DNA of 64,000 nt, from NCBI RefSeq assembly GCF_000409775.1, contig NZ_KE332393.1:252171-316170 (forward strand). The letters are read 5' to 3'. The notes beneath the pieces are model-generated. The model saw nothing but the letters and a program-made list of their open reading frames with translations, was not told where the DNA came from and did not search any database. The position numbers were made by a program, and so were the translations under genes. Shown one piece after another: positions 8,704-18,011 of this stretch; position 1 is the stretch's first letter; each line of letters starts with the position of its first letter. The stretch comes from Litchfieldella anticariensis FP35 = DSM 16096. GTDB lineage: Bacteria; Pseudomonadota; Gammaproteobacteria; Pseudomonadales; Halomonadaceae.

Positions 8704-8946
8704 TGGGCTTGTGCGCTATTACAGTGCCTTGCAGCAATAGCAACCGCTGTTTCAGTTCCGAAGAGCGAGTTCCAGGATATCGGGGGTGAGCACGAGATGA
8801 TATGAATCGGTGGGGCTTCGGTTCATGGTGCGGGCTTGGATGGCTTACATCTTTTCAATTGAGCTAGCCGCCATGCCTCAGGCAACATGGGGAAACGGAG
8901 CAAGCGTAGAGAAGGATGGACAACGGCCTACCGCTGGAGGAGCCAT

Positions 8947-9282
8947 ATGCAACCGCTAAGCTATTACTACTACAATGTGCTGGAAGGCCTCGAAAAGCCG
9001 TACGATGTGCCGTCGGCACACTTGCAGGAGGGTTACGACATCCTGTATCGACATGGCGGTCGCATAGAAATGGATCTGGTACGCAAAGCTGAGGATAGCA
9101 ACGCCCAGGGCGAGCCGTACTACTGGTATGAAGCCCTCGATGCCGAGCAGCAGGCGAAACTGCACAAGGCGCTTGATGACGGCAACCCCGCGAAGATCCT
9201 CAAGATCATGCAGCGCAACGGCTATGCCGGGATTCTGTATCACCATGCGCGGGAGCACTTCCGGGCAGTGTCCACCGGCTAG
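8947..9282 (+). CDS. Small soluble hypothetical protein
   Basis: This 111-residue protein begins QPLSYYYYNVLEGLEKPYDV and is rich in Tyr, His and charged residues. It has no signal peptide and no membrane segment. I do not recognise the family. ATG 8947 is preferred over 8887 because TGGAGGA lies five bases upstream. A hairpin terminator follows at 9322-9347. It looks like a single-gene unit. Confidence 0.65.
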   Translation: MQPLSYYYYNVLEGLEKPYDVPSAHLQEGYDILYRHGGRIEMDLVRKAEDSNAQGEPYYWYEALDAEQQAKLHKALDDGNPAKILKIMQRNGYAGILYHHAREHFRAVSTG

Positions 9283-9321
9283 GTAGGATTCTTCGCCACA
9301 CCATGTCTGCACCAGATATCG

Positions 9322-9347
9322 AGGGCCTGCGAGAAATCTCAGGCCCT
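9322..9347 (+). terminator. Terminator related to the tRNA-Arg hairpin
   Basis: AGGGCCTG and CAGGCCCT pair, then TTTT. Together with the preceding GATATCG it closely resembles the hairpin at 7713-7738, making a third copy of this element within 8 kb. Confidence 0.7.
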
Positions 9348-9523
9348 TTTCCTATTGGTTCGGGGCATTTTTATGCGAAGCATGCGGCAGAATGACGCAT
9401 AGCACTAAATTCTAATGAACCAAGTCTCATCTTAGACATCGCAAGGTTATCGGGACGTTGCCGTGATGCGAACTCTCGATGATAAATACCCTGATGTCTT
9501 TACCAAGACGAGGTAAGAAAAAG

Positions 9524-10081
9524 ATGAAGGTAAAAAATCTGCTTCCTGCTGTGGCAATGACCGCACTTCTCGTCTCCGGCGCCGGCGTGGCGAATGCCGA
9601 AGAAGGCGGACAGATTACCAAAGAGGAAGTCATCAAGGCCCAGGAAGCCTGGGGAGATGCCATCGTCGCCATTGGTGATGCCTATACCGATCATAGGGAT
9701 TACGAGGAATTGGCAGAGAAGACGGTCGATGATCTCTACGGTTATGATGAAGGAATCGTATTATTCAAGCCCACCAAGGCGTCGGAGGAGCCCTTCCGGT
9801 TGTCGGAGGACGAGGCCGTTTCCTACTTCGTGACGGGCATCGTTCCCGAGGATCATGGCTTCGCCATTCAGCCGTGGAGTGACGTGCGCTTTGAGAATGC
9901 CGGGATCATCATTGACGAAGATTCCGCTCTTGCGATGGGACATTACTATTTCACCGACGCCAACACGGGAGAAGAAACGGAAGCGGAATATACCTTTGGG
10001 TATTATAAGGATGAGGATGGAAATCTCCGCATCGACCTTCATCATTCATCCTTCCCGTTCAATCCCAACCAAGCGGGATGA
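9524..10081 (+). CDS. Periplasmic NTF2-like (SnoaL-fold) protein
   Basis: ATG 9524 follows GAGGTAAG and starts a signal peptide (KNLLPAVAMTALLVSGAGVANA). The mature part of about 160 residues opens with a helix (ITKEEVIKAQEAWGDAIVAI) and ends with alternating strands, including AIIIDE-like and LRIDLHHSSFPF. This is the usual layout of a cone-shaped NTF2-like fold. Homologues are often labelled phosphoribosyl-AMP cyclohydrolase, but none of that enzyme's metal-binding motifs are visible. The ligand is unknown. An upstream in-frame ATG at 9479 lacks a ribosome-binding site and would bury the signal peptide. Confidence 0.65.
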   Translation: MKVKNLLPAVAMTALLVSGAGVANAEEGGQITKEEVIKAQEAWGDAIVAIGDAYTDHRDYEELAEKTVDDLYGYDEGIVLFKPTKASEEPFRLSEDEAVSYFVTGIVPEDHGFAIQPWSDVRFENAGIIIDEDSALAMGHYYFTDANTGEETEAEYTFGYYKDEDGNLRIDLHHSSFPFNPNQAG

Positions 10082-10116
10082 GGACGCTGAATATACGGGA
10101 AATATCTGAAGTGCTT

Positions 10117-10134
10117 GCCCCGCATTGGCGGGGC
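10117..10134. terminator. Hairpin between the NTF2-like gene and sctU
   Basis: GCCCCGC and GCGGGGC form a perfect 7-bp stem around ATTG, followed by TTGCTTG on the plus strand. It separates two convergent genes and is the likely end of the long T3SS transcript as well. Confidence 0.6.
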
Positions 10135-10190
10135 TTGCTTGATTCACTCATGGATTGATCGGAGCCGGCTATACGGAATCCCGGTTGTGA

Positions 10191-11240
10191 TTAGATAAGC
10201 TTGGCAGCAACCAATATATCGGCCATCGACTGAAAGGTATCGTTGGGCACCGGGTCACCATTGCCCGTACGCTTGCCAATACGGTTGGCCAGCTCTCGAT
10301 CGGAGACCACGGGGATATGGAGCTCATTGGCTTCTTGTAGAAGCTCGGCCGAACGTTCGGGGCCTGCCTTGCACACCATAACCGGCACCGGTGTCTCCCC
10401 TCGCACGTAACGGATGCCCACCACCCAGTCATCGGCGGCACCGATCATGACCAAGGCATGTTGCAGGCCCACCTGCGAACTGCGGGAATGCATGTCACGT
10501 CGCTGTCTCCGGCGTTCACGCCTGATTTCTGGATCACCGTACATATCCTTGCGCTCACGCTTGTGCTCGGTCTTGGTCATGCGCTGGTCGCGCTGGAATA
10601 GCCAGCGTTGCATCTTCACGTCGAGCAGTCCAACGACCAGGAATGCGACCAAGGCAGTGATGACCAAGGGTTCGAGAAGCGTCAGAAAAACACCCTCAAG
10701 GCAGCCAAAGCCACAGCGAGAGGATTCCATCAACATTTGCAGAGCCAGCCGACAAACCACCACGAACGCGACGGTGAGGGATACTATCTTGATCAGCGAC
10801 TTGAGGAATTCGGTGATTCCTCGGGCAGAGAAGATGCGCTTGAACCCTTCGGCGGGATTGATACGCTCGAACTTCGGTTTTATAGGATCGACGGAGAACA
10901 CCATGCCGCGCATGATGATGATATTGGTCAATATCACGGCAACAATGGTAATGAGGATAATGGGAAGTATCGAGAACATGATGACCTCGACACTCGCTGC
11001 CATCAGGCGCGGCCATACCGTATCGAAGGGTTCCTGATAAAGGCGTGTTGTAAGGCTAATCAGCCCTCGGATACGGGTTTCGATAGTACCTGCTTGAACA
11101 ACGAGATAGAGCGTACATCCGAGCATGACGATGGCGGTGACCATATCGGAACTCTTGTCTACCTGCCCCTTTTTGCGTGCGTCACGAAGCTTTTTCTCCG
11201 AGGGCGGTAGCGATTTTTCTTCACTGGGTTGGTCACTCAT
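10191..11240 (-). CDS. sctU: T3SS export apparatus switch protein SctU, lacking the NPTH motif
   Basis: SctU (YscU/FlhB family) sits in the inner membrane and switches substrate class after cutting itself between Asn and Pro of NPTH. Here there is a polar start (SEKKLRDARKKGQVDKS), four hydrophobic segments (about 28-50, 75-105, 145-170, 190-215) and a basic linker. The cytoplasmic domain aligns well (GIRYVRGETPVPV, IPVVSDRELA). Yet the residues at the NPTH position are GAAD (267-270, DNA 10431-10442). Self-cleavage by the known mechanism is not possible. The rest of the frame is intact, so decay is unlikely. It is the last gene of the operon. Confidence 0.9.
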   Translation of the reverse strand: MSDQPSEEKSLPPSEKKLRDARKKGQVDKSSDMVTAIVMLGCTLYLVVQAGTIETRIRGLISLTTRLYQEPFDTVWPRLMAASVEVIMFSILPIILITIVAVILTNIIIMRGMVFSVDPIKPKFERINPAEGFKRIFSARGITEFLKSLIKIVSLTVAFVVVCRLALQMLMESSRCGFGCLEGVFLTLLEPLVITALVAFLVVGLLDVKMQRWLFQRDQRMTKTEHKRERKDMYGDPEIRRERRRQRRDMHSRSSQVGLQHALVMIGAADDWVVGIRYVRGETPVPVMVCKAGPERSAELLQEANELHIPVVSDRELANRIGKRTGNGDPVPNDTFQSMADILVAAKLI

Positions 11241-11284
11241 GATGGATACCCCACTTCCATTGGAATTATCGCCGGGTGAAGGTA

Positions 11285-12100
11285 TTACAGCATCGAACGG
11301 ATCAACGTCTCGAACTGCCGATAGTGCTCATCCAGCGCATCCAACTCGCTATACATCTGTGGTACCAGAAACACGAGGTAAACCAGCATCAAGAAGGTGA
11401 ACAATAGATTCTTGATCGGCAGCGAGAGAATGAATACGTGAAGATTGGGAGCCATGCGTGCCAAGTAAGCCATCATGAGATCGGCAACCAGCATGGCAAT
11501 AACCAGCGGCGCGACCATCAGCACGCCGATACGCATCACTTGGTCGAGCAGGCTGAGCAAGGCCAGCGCGGCTTGTGTCTCCAGCACCGGTATGAAGGCG
11601 TCTACCGGCCATAGTGAGTAACTGCGATAGAATCCATCGAGCAGTGCCATGAAGCCGCCGGTAATGAAAAACAGTGCCACTAGCGTGATGACCAGCAAGG
11701 TACTGGTAACGCCGGATTCGGTACTGCCCATCGGGTCGAGCAACTGTCCCATGGTCGAGGCGCGCTGCAGATCGACCAGCTCTCCAGCGACCTCTGCTGC
11801 CCAGAACGGGATACCGAATACCAACCCGATGACTACACCGATTATCACTTCCTTGATCAGAAGGGCAATGAGCGTGAAGTTCGATGTAGTCCCCATCGTT
11901 GATAGTGTCTCGAAGATGGGGGGCACCATGGGAAGCGCGATGGTCACGGCAACAGCGGAACGTATCAAGCCTGTCAGGCCCAGGCGGTTGAACGCCGGCG
12001 TAATCAGAATCACACCCAAGGCTCGTGCCATACCGATGGCTGCCGCCATGATCAGCGGATAGGCCAGCTCGGTCAGTATTCCAAAGATTTCGCTAATCAT
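11285..12100 (-). CDS. sctT: T3SS export apparatus protein SctT
   Basis: This 271-residue integral membrane protein is of the SpaR/YscT/FliR family. It has about seven hydrophobic helices and the typical early stretch ARALGVILITPAFNRLGL. SctT assembles with SctR and SctS into the helical export gate in the inner membrane. Length is normal for the family (about 260). It lies between sctS and sctU, in the order conserved across T3SS clusters. Confidence 0.92.
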   Translation of the reverse strand: MISEIFGILTELAYPLIMAAAIGMARALGVILITPAFNRLGLTGLIRSAVAVTIALPMVPPIFETLSTMGTTSNFTLIALLIKEVIIGVVIGLVFGIPFWAAEVAGELVDLQRASTMGQLLDPMGSTESGVTSTLLVITLVALFFITGGFMALLDGFYRSYSLWPVDAFIPVLETQAALALLSLLDQVMRIGVLMVAPLVIAMLVADLMMAYLARMAPNLHVFILSLPIKNLLFTFLMLVYLVFLVPQMYSELDALDEHYRQFETLIRSML

Positions 12101-12112
12101 CTCGACCAGAGC

Positions 12113-12382
12113 CTAACGTGACCAGACGGCAAAATTATCCAACACCTGATCCGTCAAGTTGACGAGTTGTCCCGCCAGCAGCGGTCCCGCCAAAATCAGC
12201 ACCAGAAACACGACGATGACTTTGATCGATTGGGGTAAGGACTGATCCTGGATTTGCGTCAATGCCTGCAGCAAACCGATACCGAAGCCGATCACAATGG
12301 CAGTCAGTAGTGCTGGTGCCGAGAGCAGCAATACCGTCCATAGGGCGTTCTGCATCAGCGAGAGGAAGATATCATCCGTCAT
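12113..12382 (-). CDS. sctS: T3SS export apparatus protein SctS
   Basis: This 89-residue protein has two hydrophobic hairpin helices (VLLLSAPALLTAIVIGFGIG and IKVIVVFLVLILAGPLLAG) separated by LLQALTQIQDQSLP, the family signature of YscS/FliQ. Four copies normally join the export gate. Its start is 5 bases downstream of the sctR stop. Confidence 0.93.
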   Translation of the reverse strand: MTDDIFLSLMQNALWTVLLLSAPALLTAIVIGFGIGLLQALTQIQDQSLPQSIKVIVVFLVLILAGPLLAGQLVNLTDQVLDNFAVWSR

Positions 12383-12387
12383 CGGCG

Positions 12388-13044
12388 CTACCCTCCATAG
12401 CTAAGAATCAACCCGTGCATCAGACGTGACCAGCCATCGACGGCAACGAACAGAAATATCTTCAAAGGGGTCGAGATCAGCGGCGGTGCCATCATCACCA
12501 TACCCATGGCCATCAATACGTTCGAGACGATCAGGTCGATGACCAGGAACGGCACATAGATCAGGAAACCGATCATGAAGGCACGGGTGAGTTCGGACGT
12601 CACGAAGGCAGGAATCAGCACTACCAAATCATCGCTTTCGACATTTTCACGTGCTTGCTCCGACCAGATATTCTGAGTCGCATCAAGGAAGAACGCCCGC
12701 TCACGCTCATTAGCGTACATGGATAAGTATTCCTTGAGCGGCTCGCGTAGTGTCATGCCGATCTCCTTGATGTCCTCCACACTTTCCAACCCCCTAGGGC
12801 TGTTCTCGAATTGGTAATATATTTCGCCCACCAAGGGTGTGGTGATATATACCGTCAAGATCAACGCAATGCCGTAGAGCACCAGGTTGGGAGGCGTTTG
12901 CTGCACACCCAGGGCGTTGCGGATCAAAAACAACACCACGGCGATCTTGAGAAACGAGGTCATGCTTACCACCGCCAACGGCAATAGCCCGATCGTGGCG
13001 CCGACGAGCACCATCCCAATCAGGTTGGGACCAACTTCATTCAT
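12388..13044 (-). CDS. sctR: T3SS export apparatus protein SctR
   Basis: This 218-residue YscR/FliP family protein is the core of the export gate. Family features are MTSFLKIAVVLFLIRNALGVQQTP near the N-terminus and the conserved C-terminal VLMAMGMVMMAPPLISTP. Start choice: ATG 13044 has GAGG nine bases upstream. A TTG at 13053 is in frame but too close to that site. It overlaps sctQ by 8 bases, suggesting coupled translation. Confidence 0.93.
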   Translation of the reverse strand: MNEVGPNLIGMVLVGATIGLLPLAVVSMTSFLKIAVVLFLIRNALGVQQTPPNLVLYGIALILTVYITTPLVGEIYYQFENSPRGLESVEDIKEIGMTLREPLKEYLSMYANERERAFFLDATQNIWSEQARENVESDDLVVLIPAFVTSELTRAFMIGFLIYVPFLVIDLIVSNVLMAMGMVMMAPPLISTPLKIFLFVAVDGWSRLMHGLILSYGG

Positions 13045-14134
13045 CGGTGGCAAGCCTCACGATCTGCACACCCAGGCCGTCGCCGATCTCTACCAGCCGG
13101 CCACGTCCCATGCGTCGGCCATTGACCACGATGTCCACGGCTTCCTCCATCGGTCGCGACAAAGGCAGTACGCTGCCTTGGTCCAGCTCGCGCAGTTCTC
13201 CGAGTGAGAGCTCGAGCCGACCGAATTCACATACCAATCGCACGGGTAATCGGTCCAGTTGAGCATCGTCCATGCTCGAGCGAGCGGTCTTCGAGGTATT
13301 GCGATTAGCGTTGGCATCCGAAGATGACTGGGCCATGTTGAAGTCTCCACGGGTGTGAACGTATGGCGGAGATAGCAGGCGCACTCCGTCGTGGTGGAAG
13401 TCGACGTCGGCGAGTAACCAGCCGCCGATCACCACCGCCATGCCTTGTGCAGGCTTGTCGAGCATTACCACGTCGCCGGGAGCCAGGTGGCGTAGCTCGG
13501 CAAGTGATAGATCTTGATGGCCAGCGATCCACTGCAATGGCCACGACACGGCGGGGCAATATTTCGGCGTTGGCGGGCAGTGTGTATCCAGCAGGGGCAA
13601 TAACGCCTGGGCGGTGGTATCGGTCAGCGAAAGCGACAAGGCGTAGCTCTTACCCCCGGTTTCCAGTCGTAGCGGCAAGCGAATAGGGAGCGAGTCCGTC
13701 GCGGTTGTGCTGTCGCCGTGTAAACGAAGTGAACGGCTGAGTTGGGCTTCCAGCGGCTCGATCCATTCCAGCAGCGCGTACTCCAGCCACAAGGCCCGCA
13801 GCTCAGGGGGGCACATCTCCAGCGGCCGACGAAGTGCCAAGTGCTCTGTTAGCACTGCCAGGGCGTCTTGGCTGATTTCCAGCGTTGCGGGTTCTTCACC
13901 GATGGTGAGTCCGAACGTCAAAGGTTGCGAAATTGGTGAGACGTCGTAATGACGATGGCATGAAAATGTGTGATCGCCGAGTGAAAGCACTAGCGGCGCC
14001 CGTGGGCGATTCAGGGCATTCAGCGTAGTGACGATTTCCGGGGCGATACGTGTCAGTTGCGGGGAGGTAAGGCCGGCAGTCTTGACTTGGGTCGCATGGT
14101 TTTCGTTGCCCACGGATAGTTCGATTCCCGCCAT
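13037..14134 (-). CDS. sctQ: T3SS cytoplasmic sorting platform protein SctQ
   Basis: This 365-residue protein has a diverged N-terminal part, a middle SpoA-like segment (about 195-245) and a clear C-terminal SpoA domain (LDRLPVRLVCEFGRLELSLG to the end). SctQ forms the cytosolic pods that sort substrates with SctK and SctL. In related systems an internal start makes a separate C-terminal SctQ product. Methionines at MAQSSSDAN and MDDAQLDRLP just before the last SpoA domain are candidates. Its ATG overlaps the sctO stop by one base (TGATG). Confidence 0.85.
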   Translation of the reverse strand: MAGIELSVGNENHATQVKTAGLTSPQLTRIAPEIVTTLNALNRPRAPLVLSLGDHTFSCHRHYDVSPISQPLTFGLTIGEEPATLEISQDALAVLTEHLALRRPLEMCPPELRALWLEYALLEWIEPLEAQLSRSLRLHGDSTTATDSLPIRLPLRLETGGKSYALSLSLTDTTAQALLPLLDTHCPPTPKYCPAVSWPLQWIAGHQDLSLAELRHLAPGDVVMLDKPAQGMAVVIGGWLLADVDFHHDGVRLLSPPYVHTRGDFNMAQSSSDANANRNTSKTARSSMDDAQLDRLPVRLVCEFGRLELSLGELRELDQGSVLPLSRPMEEAVDIVVNGRRMGRGRLVEIGDGLGVQIVRLATDE

Positions 14135-14610
14135 CAGTGCCCCCCTCTAGGGGTCTCGTCTTCCAGGTCCAACTCGGCACGCCCCTCTTCGGCGAGTCTG
14201 TCGGTACGGCGGCGACGTTCGAGCAGCATTTCCAAGGCCTTTCTGGCACGTACCTGATGTGCCCATTCACTGGCACGTTGATCACGCTCAGTGAGTTGGT
14301 GGAGATATTCGCGATCGGCGACTTGACGGGTTTCGTTCAACTCGGCCTGGTGCTGGTAGTGATCGTCGATGGCTTGCCTGACCTGTTCCAGCTTCTGTGC
14401 CGACCACGACGCCCCCTGCATGGCATCGAACAGCTCTTGTTCCTGCTGGTCGAAGGCGTGTCGTTGCTCGGAAAGTTGGTCATCCAGTGTCGAAATACGC
14501 TCGGCCTCGGCTTGGCAAGATCGCTGCTGTTCGATCAAGGCGAATTCCGCTCGCTGCTGGCGCCGTTCGCGCAGCGTCATCAGCCGTTCGAGTTGTTGAC
14601 GTTTGTTCAT
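14134..14610 (-). CDS. sctO: T3SS ATPase stalk protein SctO
   Basis: This 158-residue protein is almost entirely charged coiled coil ([20 protein letters not shown] and on), as in YscO/FliJ. SctO inserts into the ATPase ring and links it to SctV. The family is recognised by position after sctN and by coiled-coil character rather than by motifs. No sctP ruler gene follows it. sctQ comes next directly. Confidence 0.82.
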   Translation of the reverse strand: MNKRQQLERLMTLRERRQQRAEFALIEQQRSCQAEAERISTLDDQLSEQRHAFDQQEQELFDAMQGASWSAQKLEQVRQAIDDHYQHQAELNETRQVADREYLHQLTERDQRASEWAHQVRARKALEMLLERRRRTDRLAEEGRAELDLEDETPRGGH

Positions 14611-15956
14611 GACACGATCTCGCTCATGCGTCGTTGGGTCTCTTCCAGGCGGCTGGCCTCATGGCTGGGCTGGCGCAGGAAGGCTTCGATGGTGGCATGC
14701 TTACGAACGGCTTCGTCGGTGCGTGCGTCACTGCCTTCGCGATACTCCCCGACCTGGATCAGCAGTTCGATATCTTGGTAGCGTGCCAAGAGATCACGCA
14801 TCTGGCCGGCGTGTTGACGATGTTCTTTCGATGCCACTGCCTCCATCAGTCGGCTGCGGCTGGCGAGTACGTCGATAGCGGGGAAGTGATCACGACGAGC
14901 CAGGTCGGCACTGAGCATGATGTGGCCGTCGAGGATTGCACGGGCCTCTTCCGCCACGGGGTCGAGGGTGCCATCGCCTTCGGTGAGCACGGTATAGAGA
15001 GCCGTGATGCTACCGCTGGGCCCCGGTCCGGCGCGCTCCAACAGTCGTGGCAGGGCGGCGAAGAACGAGGGTGGAAAGCCACGCCGGGTTGGTGGCTCCC
15101 CCGCGGCCAGACCGATTTCGCGTTGTGCACGGGCAAAACGGGTGATGCTATCGACCAATAGCAACACGTCACGTCCCTGGTCGCGAAAGTATTCGGCCAC
15201 GCTGGTGGCAACCATCGCCGCCCGAGCGCGCTCGATGGCCGGGCGATCGGAGGTGGCTACCACACAGACCGTACGGCGACGCGCCTCGGCGCCCAATTGC
15301 ACATCCAGCAGCTCGCGCACCTCGCGTCCGCGTTCGCCGATCAGCCCCAGTACGATGACATCCGCTTCGCTGCCGTGCACGATGGCCGAGAGCAGCGACG
15401 ATTTGCCGACGCCGGGTTCGCCGAAAATCCCCAAACGCTGCCCGCGAGCCACGGTGAGCAGGCCATCGATGGCACGAATACCCAGTGATAAGGGGTGTTG
15501 GATCAACTGGCGAGACAGCGGTTCGGGAGGCTCGGCATGCACGGGATACTCGCTCAACGAATCGTCATCGGGGTCGGGCGCCCCGTCCACGAAGGTGCCA
15601 AGCGGACTGATGACGCGACCGAGCAATGCTTCACCCACGGGAACTCCCTGAGGCGCACCGGTAGCGATCACCTCGGCGCGGGTCGACATGCCTTGCAGGT
15701 CGCCGATAGGGGAGAGAATGGCGTCTTCGTCTTCGAAGCCGATCACTTCAGCAGCCACACGACGACCGCTGAGAGGGTCGCGCAGGAAGCACAGCTCACC
15801 GATACCCGTACCGCCAACGCTGGCGTGCACCAGGAGGCCGCGAATGCGTCGTACACGGCCATGCACCGGGCGTAACTCAGCCTGGGCGACACGTTCTTCC
15901 AGGCGTGGCAGCAGCGCCTCGAGTTCGATATCGGGCATGACGTCGCTTGGGTTCAT
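14607..15956 (-). CDS. sctN: T3SS ATPase SctN
   Basis: This 449-residue hexameric ATPase strips chaperones and unfolds cargo at the base of the injectisome. Visible motifs are Walker [23 protein letters not shown], Walker [21 protein letters not shown] and [16 protein letters not shown] chose ATG 15956 because it overlaps the sctL stop in ATGA. An extension to 16055 would add 33 residues with no family counterpart. The C-terminal chaperone-docking region is complete. Confidence 0.95.
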   Translation of the reverse strand: MNPSDVMPDIELEALLPRLEERVAQAELRPVHGRVRRIRGLLVHASVGGTGIGELCFLRDPLSGRRVAAEVIGFEDEDAILSPIGDLQGMSTRAEVIATGAPQGVPVGEALLGRVISPLGTFVDGAPDPDDDSLSEYPVHAEPPEPLSRQLIQHPLSLGIRAIDGLLTVARGQRLGIFGEPGVGKSSLLSAIVHGSEADVIVLGLIGERGREVRELLDVQLGAEARRRTVCVVATSDRPAIERARAAMVATSVAEYFRDQGRDVLLLVDSITRFARAQREIGLAAGEPPTRRGFPPSFFAALPRLLERAGPGPSGSITALYTVLTEGDGTLDPVAEEARAILDGHIMLSADLARRDHFPAIDVLASRSRLMEAVASKEHRQHAGQMRDLLARYQDIELLIQVGEYREGSDARTDEAVRKHATIEAFLRQPSHEASRLEETQRRMSEIVS

Positions 15957-16546
15957 GGCGATGTCTCCGACTTGACGGCGAGCGCCCGGCGTAGTGCGTT
16001 CAATTGTGCATCGAGCCCGACATCGACCACCGCAACCGGGCTGACCAGCAGGCATTGGCCGGCTTTGAGCTGGGTGTCGCTTTCGACGCGGCAGGGAGGC
16101 TGTCCAGTGTCTTCACCAGTAGCCAGTAACGTCTCGACTTCCGTCATCCGCTCAGGAGATACGCGCACGGTGACGGCCATATCGTGACGGTACTCGCGCA
16201 ACGCCTGGCGTACGCAGCGACTGATCAGTTCGGCATCGTCAAATTCCCCCAGGATGCGGCGTACCATTTGCAGGCACAGCTCAGCCATCGACTGATCCAG
16301 CCCGCTCAGGTAACGCTCCACCCGTCGGGTCGTCTGGGCCAGTAGCTCGGCAGCCTGGGCCTCGCCCTCGCGGCGGCCTTCTTCGAAGCCCTCGGCATAC
16401 GCCTTGGCGGCCGTGCGGCGAGCGTCGGCTTCGATCTCGCCAGCATGCTGCCGTACACGCTCGAGAAAGGCGTAACCGTCGAGCCATGCTTCAGCCTCTT
16501 TGGCACGCAATACGGTCTTGCCCGGTCGCGTCGGGAGATCGTTCAT
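15953..16546 (-). CDS. sctL: T3SS ATPase stator SctL
   Basis: This 197-residue protein is of the YscL/FliH family. The central region is an Ala/Glu/Arg-rich helix ([20 protein letters not shown]). The C-terminal domain carries [22 protein letters not shown] and a [17 protein letters not shown] end. SctL dimers connect the SctN ring to SctQ and hold ATPase activity down. It overlaps both neighbours by four bases. Confidence 0.88.
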   Translation of the reverse strand: MNDLPTRPGKTVLRAKEAEAWLDGYAFLERVRQHAGEIEADARRTAAKAYAEGFEEGRREGEAQAAELLAQTTRRVERYLSGLDQSMAELCLQMVRRILGEFDDAELISRCVRQALREYRHDMAVTVRVSPERMTEVETLLATGEDTGQPPCRVESDTQLKAGQCLLVSPVAVVDVGLDAQLNALRRALAVKSETSP

Positions 16547-17208
16547 ACCGACTCCTCGGCGGTATCCTCGAGAATGGCCGCTGCCGCACGGCGGACGATG
16601 GTTGCACCGTGTTCGCGGACTTCCGGGGTGATGTCGGCATCGGCCAGACGTGGATCGCGAGCCAACCCCAAGCGTAGCCAGGCCGACAACTCAGCCGGCT
16701 GCTGCGCCAGCCAAATCGCCAAACAGGCGACACCGTCACGCAGTACGGTGTGTTCCAGGGCATCGTCGTCGGTATAGGGACCTTCATGAATCGCCAGATC
16801 GCGATTGGCCAATGCGGTGACGAATGCCGATTCACCGAAGCGCTCCTTGAGTTCGATGACGCGGGGGGCACGAATCTCACGTACGAAGGCCATGGCATGA
16901 CAGATCATGCCGCAATATTGCACCAGGCTATCTCCGACATCGGGGGAGAGGAGAAATAACGCCAGATCATCCTCGTCGGGCACGGGAAGCATGTCGGGCG
17001 GCGTCAAACCATGTTGCTGGATCAGCCGCTGCGCCAACCGTTGCTGAAAGCGTGGATGACCTGCCAGCGACTGCTGGGTGGCTTCATCCGCCATGTCGCC
17101 CAGGCAGTCGCACAACCAGCGCAGCGCAATGCAGCGAGTCGGTGCAGCGACAAAGGCCTGCCACTTATCGTCGCTGGCGGATTTCTCGAGTGAGGCACCG
17201 GCATTCAT
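16543..17208 (-). CDS. sctK: T3SS sorting platform adaptor SctK
   Basis: This 220-residue protein is at the YscK position between sctJ and sctL. Members of this family are poorly conserved. The YscK-like features here are helical content and the segment WQAFVAAPTRCIALRW, comparable to the family N-terminus. SctK links SctD rings to SctQ pods. ATG 17208 overlaps the sctJ stop (ATGA), so the longer frame to 17316 is rejected. Identity rests largely on gene order. Confidence 0.75.
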   Translation of the reverse strand: MNAGASLEKSASDDKWQAFVAAPTRCIALRWLCDCLGDMADEATQQSLAGHPRFQQRLAQRLIQQHGLTPPDMLPVPDEDDLALFLLSPDVGDSLVQYCGMICHAMAFVREIRAPRVIELKERFGESAFVTALANRDLAIHEGPYTDDDALEHTVLRDGVACLAIWLAQQPAELSAWLRLGLARDPRLADADITPEVREHGATIVRRAAAAILEDTAEESV

Positions 17209-18008
17209 GGCGGCGTCTCCAGTTCGTAGGTACCACGTCGGCGCTGTCGCCAAATCATCCAACCCACCGCGCCAGCCAATGCCAGCACCAGTACGATCAG
17301 GAGGCCGAATATCCACCCCGCACGTGCCACGCTGGAAGCCGGCATGGTGATGCCGAGGAAGGAACTCAGCATTGGTGGGGCTGTGCCTTCCTGCACGTCC
17401 AGCGTCACTGCCGCGACTGGCACCACCGACACATTGTCATAGGTAAGACCTGAAATGCCGTTGGCGACCAGAGTCTTGACGCGTGGAATTAGTGGATCAA
17501 TGTCGATCGTCGGGGAATAACGCATGAAGACCGAGGCCGATGACGGCGTGCTGTCTTGTGCCATGAGGTCGTTATCGGGCAGCACCACGTGAACGCGTGA
17601 CGAGAGCACACCATCGATCTGTGACACGGTATGGGAGAGCTCTTCACTGAGCGCATAGATCATCTGCGCGCGTTCCTGAACCGGAGACGATACCAGGCTA
17701 TTGTTCTCGAACACCTTGCCGAGATTGGAGAACTCTTCTTCCGGTAGCCCGAGACGGTCGAGAATACTCACCGCTTCGGAGAAACGGCTTTCGTCGACGG
17801 TGACGGTCATCAGGCCTTCTTCCTGGGCTACCCGTTTGGCGGGAATGCCATGCCGCGCCAGCGTGGCCACCATGATATTGGCTTCACGTTCATTCAGGTC
17901 GGTATAAAGCTCCGTGTCACACGCTTGCAGCAGCAAGGCCATGACCATCGTCATCAGCAGTTTACCGATGACTAAACAGGGCGATTTCTTTTGATAAGTT
18001 GTCAACAA
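17205..18008 (-). CDS. sctJ: T3SS inner-ring lipoprotein SctJ
   Basis: This protein of the YscJ/PrgK family builds the inner-membrane ring. A signal peptide ends at LLLQAC (lipid-attached Cys at residue 30) and is followed by DTELYTDLNEREANIMVATL, the family signature. Two periplasmic ring-building domains come next, then a C-terminal membrane helix (AGWIFGLLIVLVLALAGAVG) with a basic tail. The start is TTG at 18008, with GAGG eight bases upstream. An ATG at residue 19 would shorten the signal peptide. Confidence 0.93.
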   Translation of the reverse strand: MLTTYQKKSPCLVIGKLLMTMVMALLLQACDTELYTDLNEREANIMVATLARHGIPAKRVAQEEGLMTVTVDESRFSEAVSILDRLGLPEEEFSNLGKVFENNSLVSSPVQERAQMIYALSEELSHTVSQIDGVLSSRVHVVLPDNDLMAQDSTPSSASVFMRYSPTIDIDPLIPRVKTLVANGISGLTYDNVSVVPVAAVTLDVQEGTAPPMLSSFLGITMPASSVARAGWIFGLLIVLVLALAGAVGWMIWRQRRRGTYELETPP

Positions 18009-18011
18009 AGG

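Noticed and set aside
14137-15161. Long plus-strand ORFs opposite sctO and sctN
   Set aside because: They are antisense to clearly conserved T3SS genes and have no recognisable protein features.
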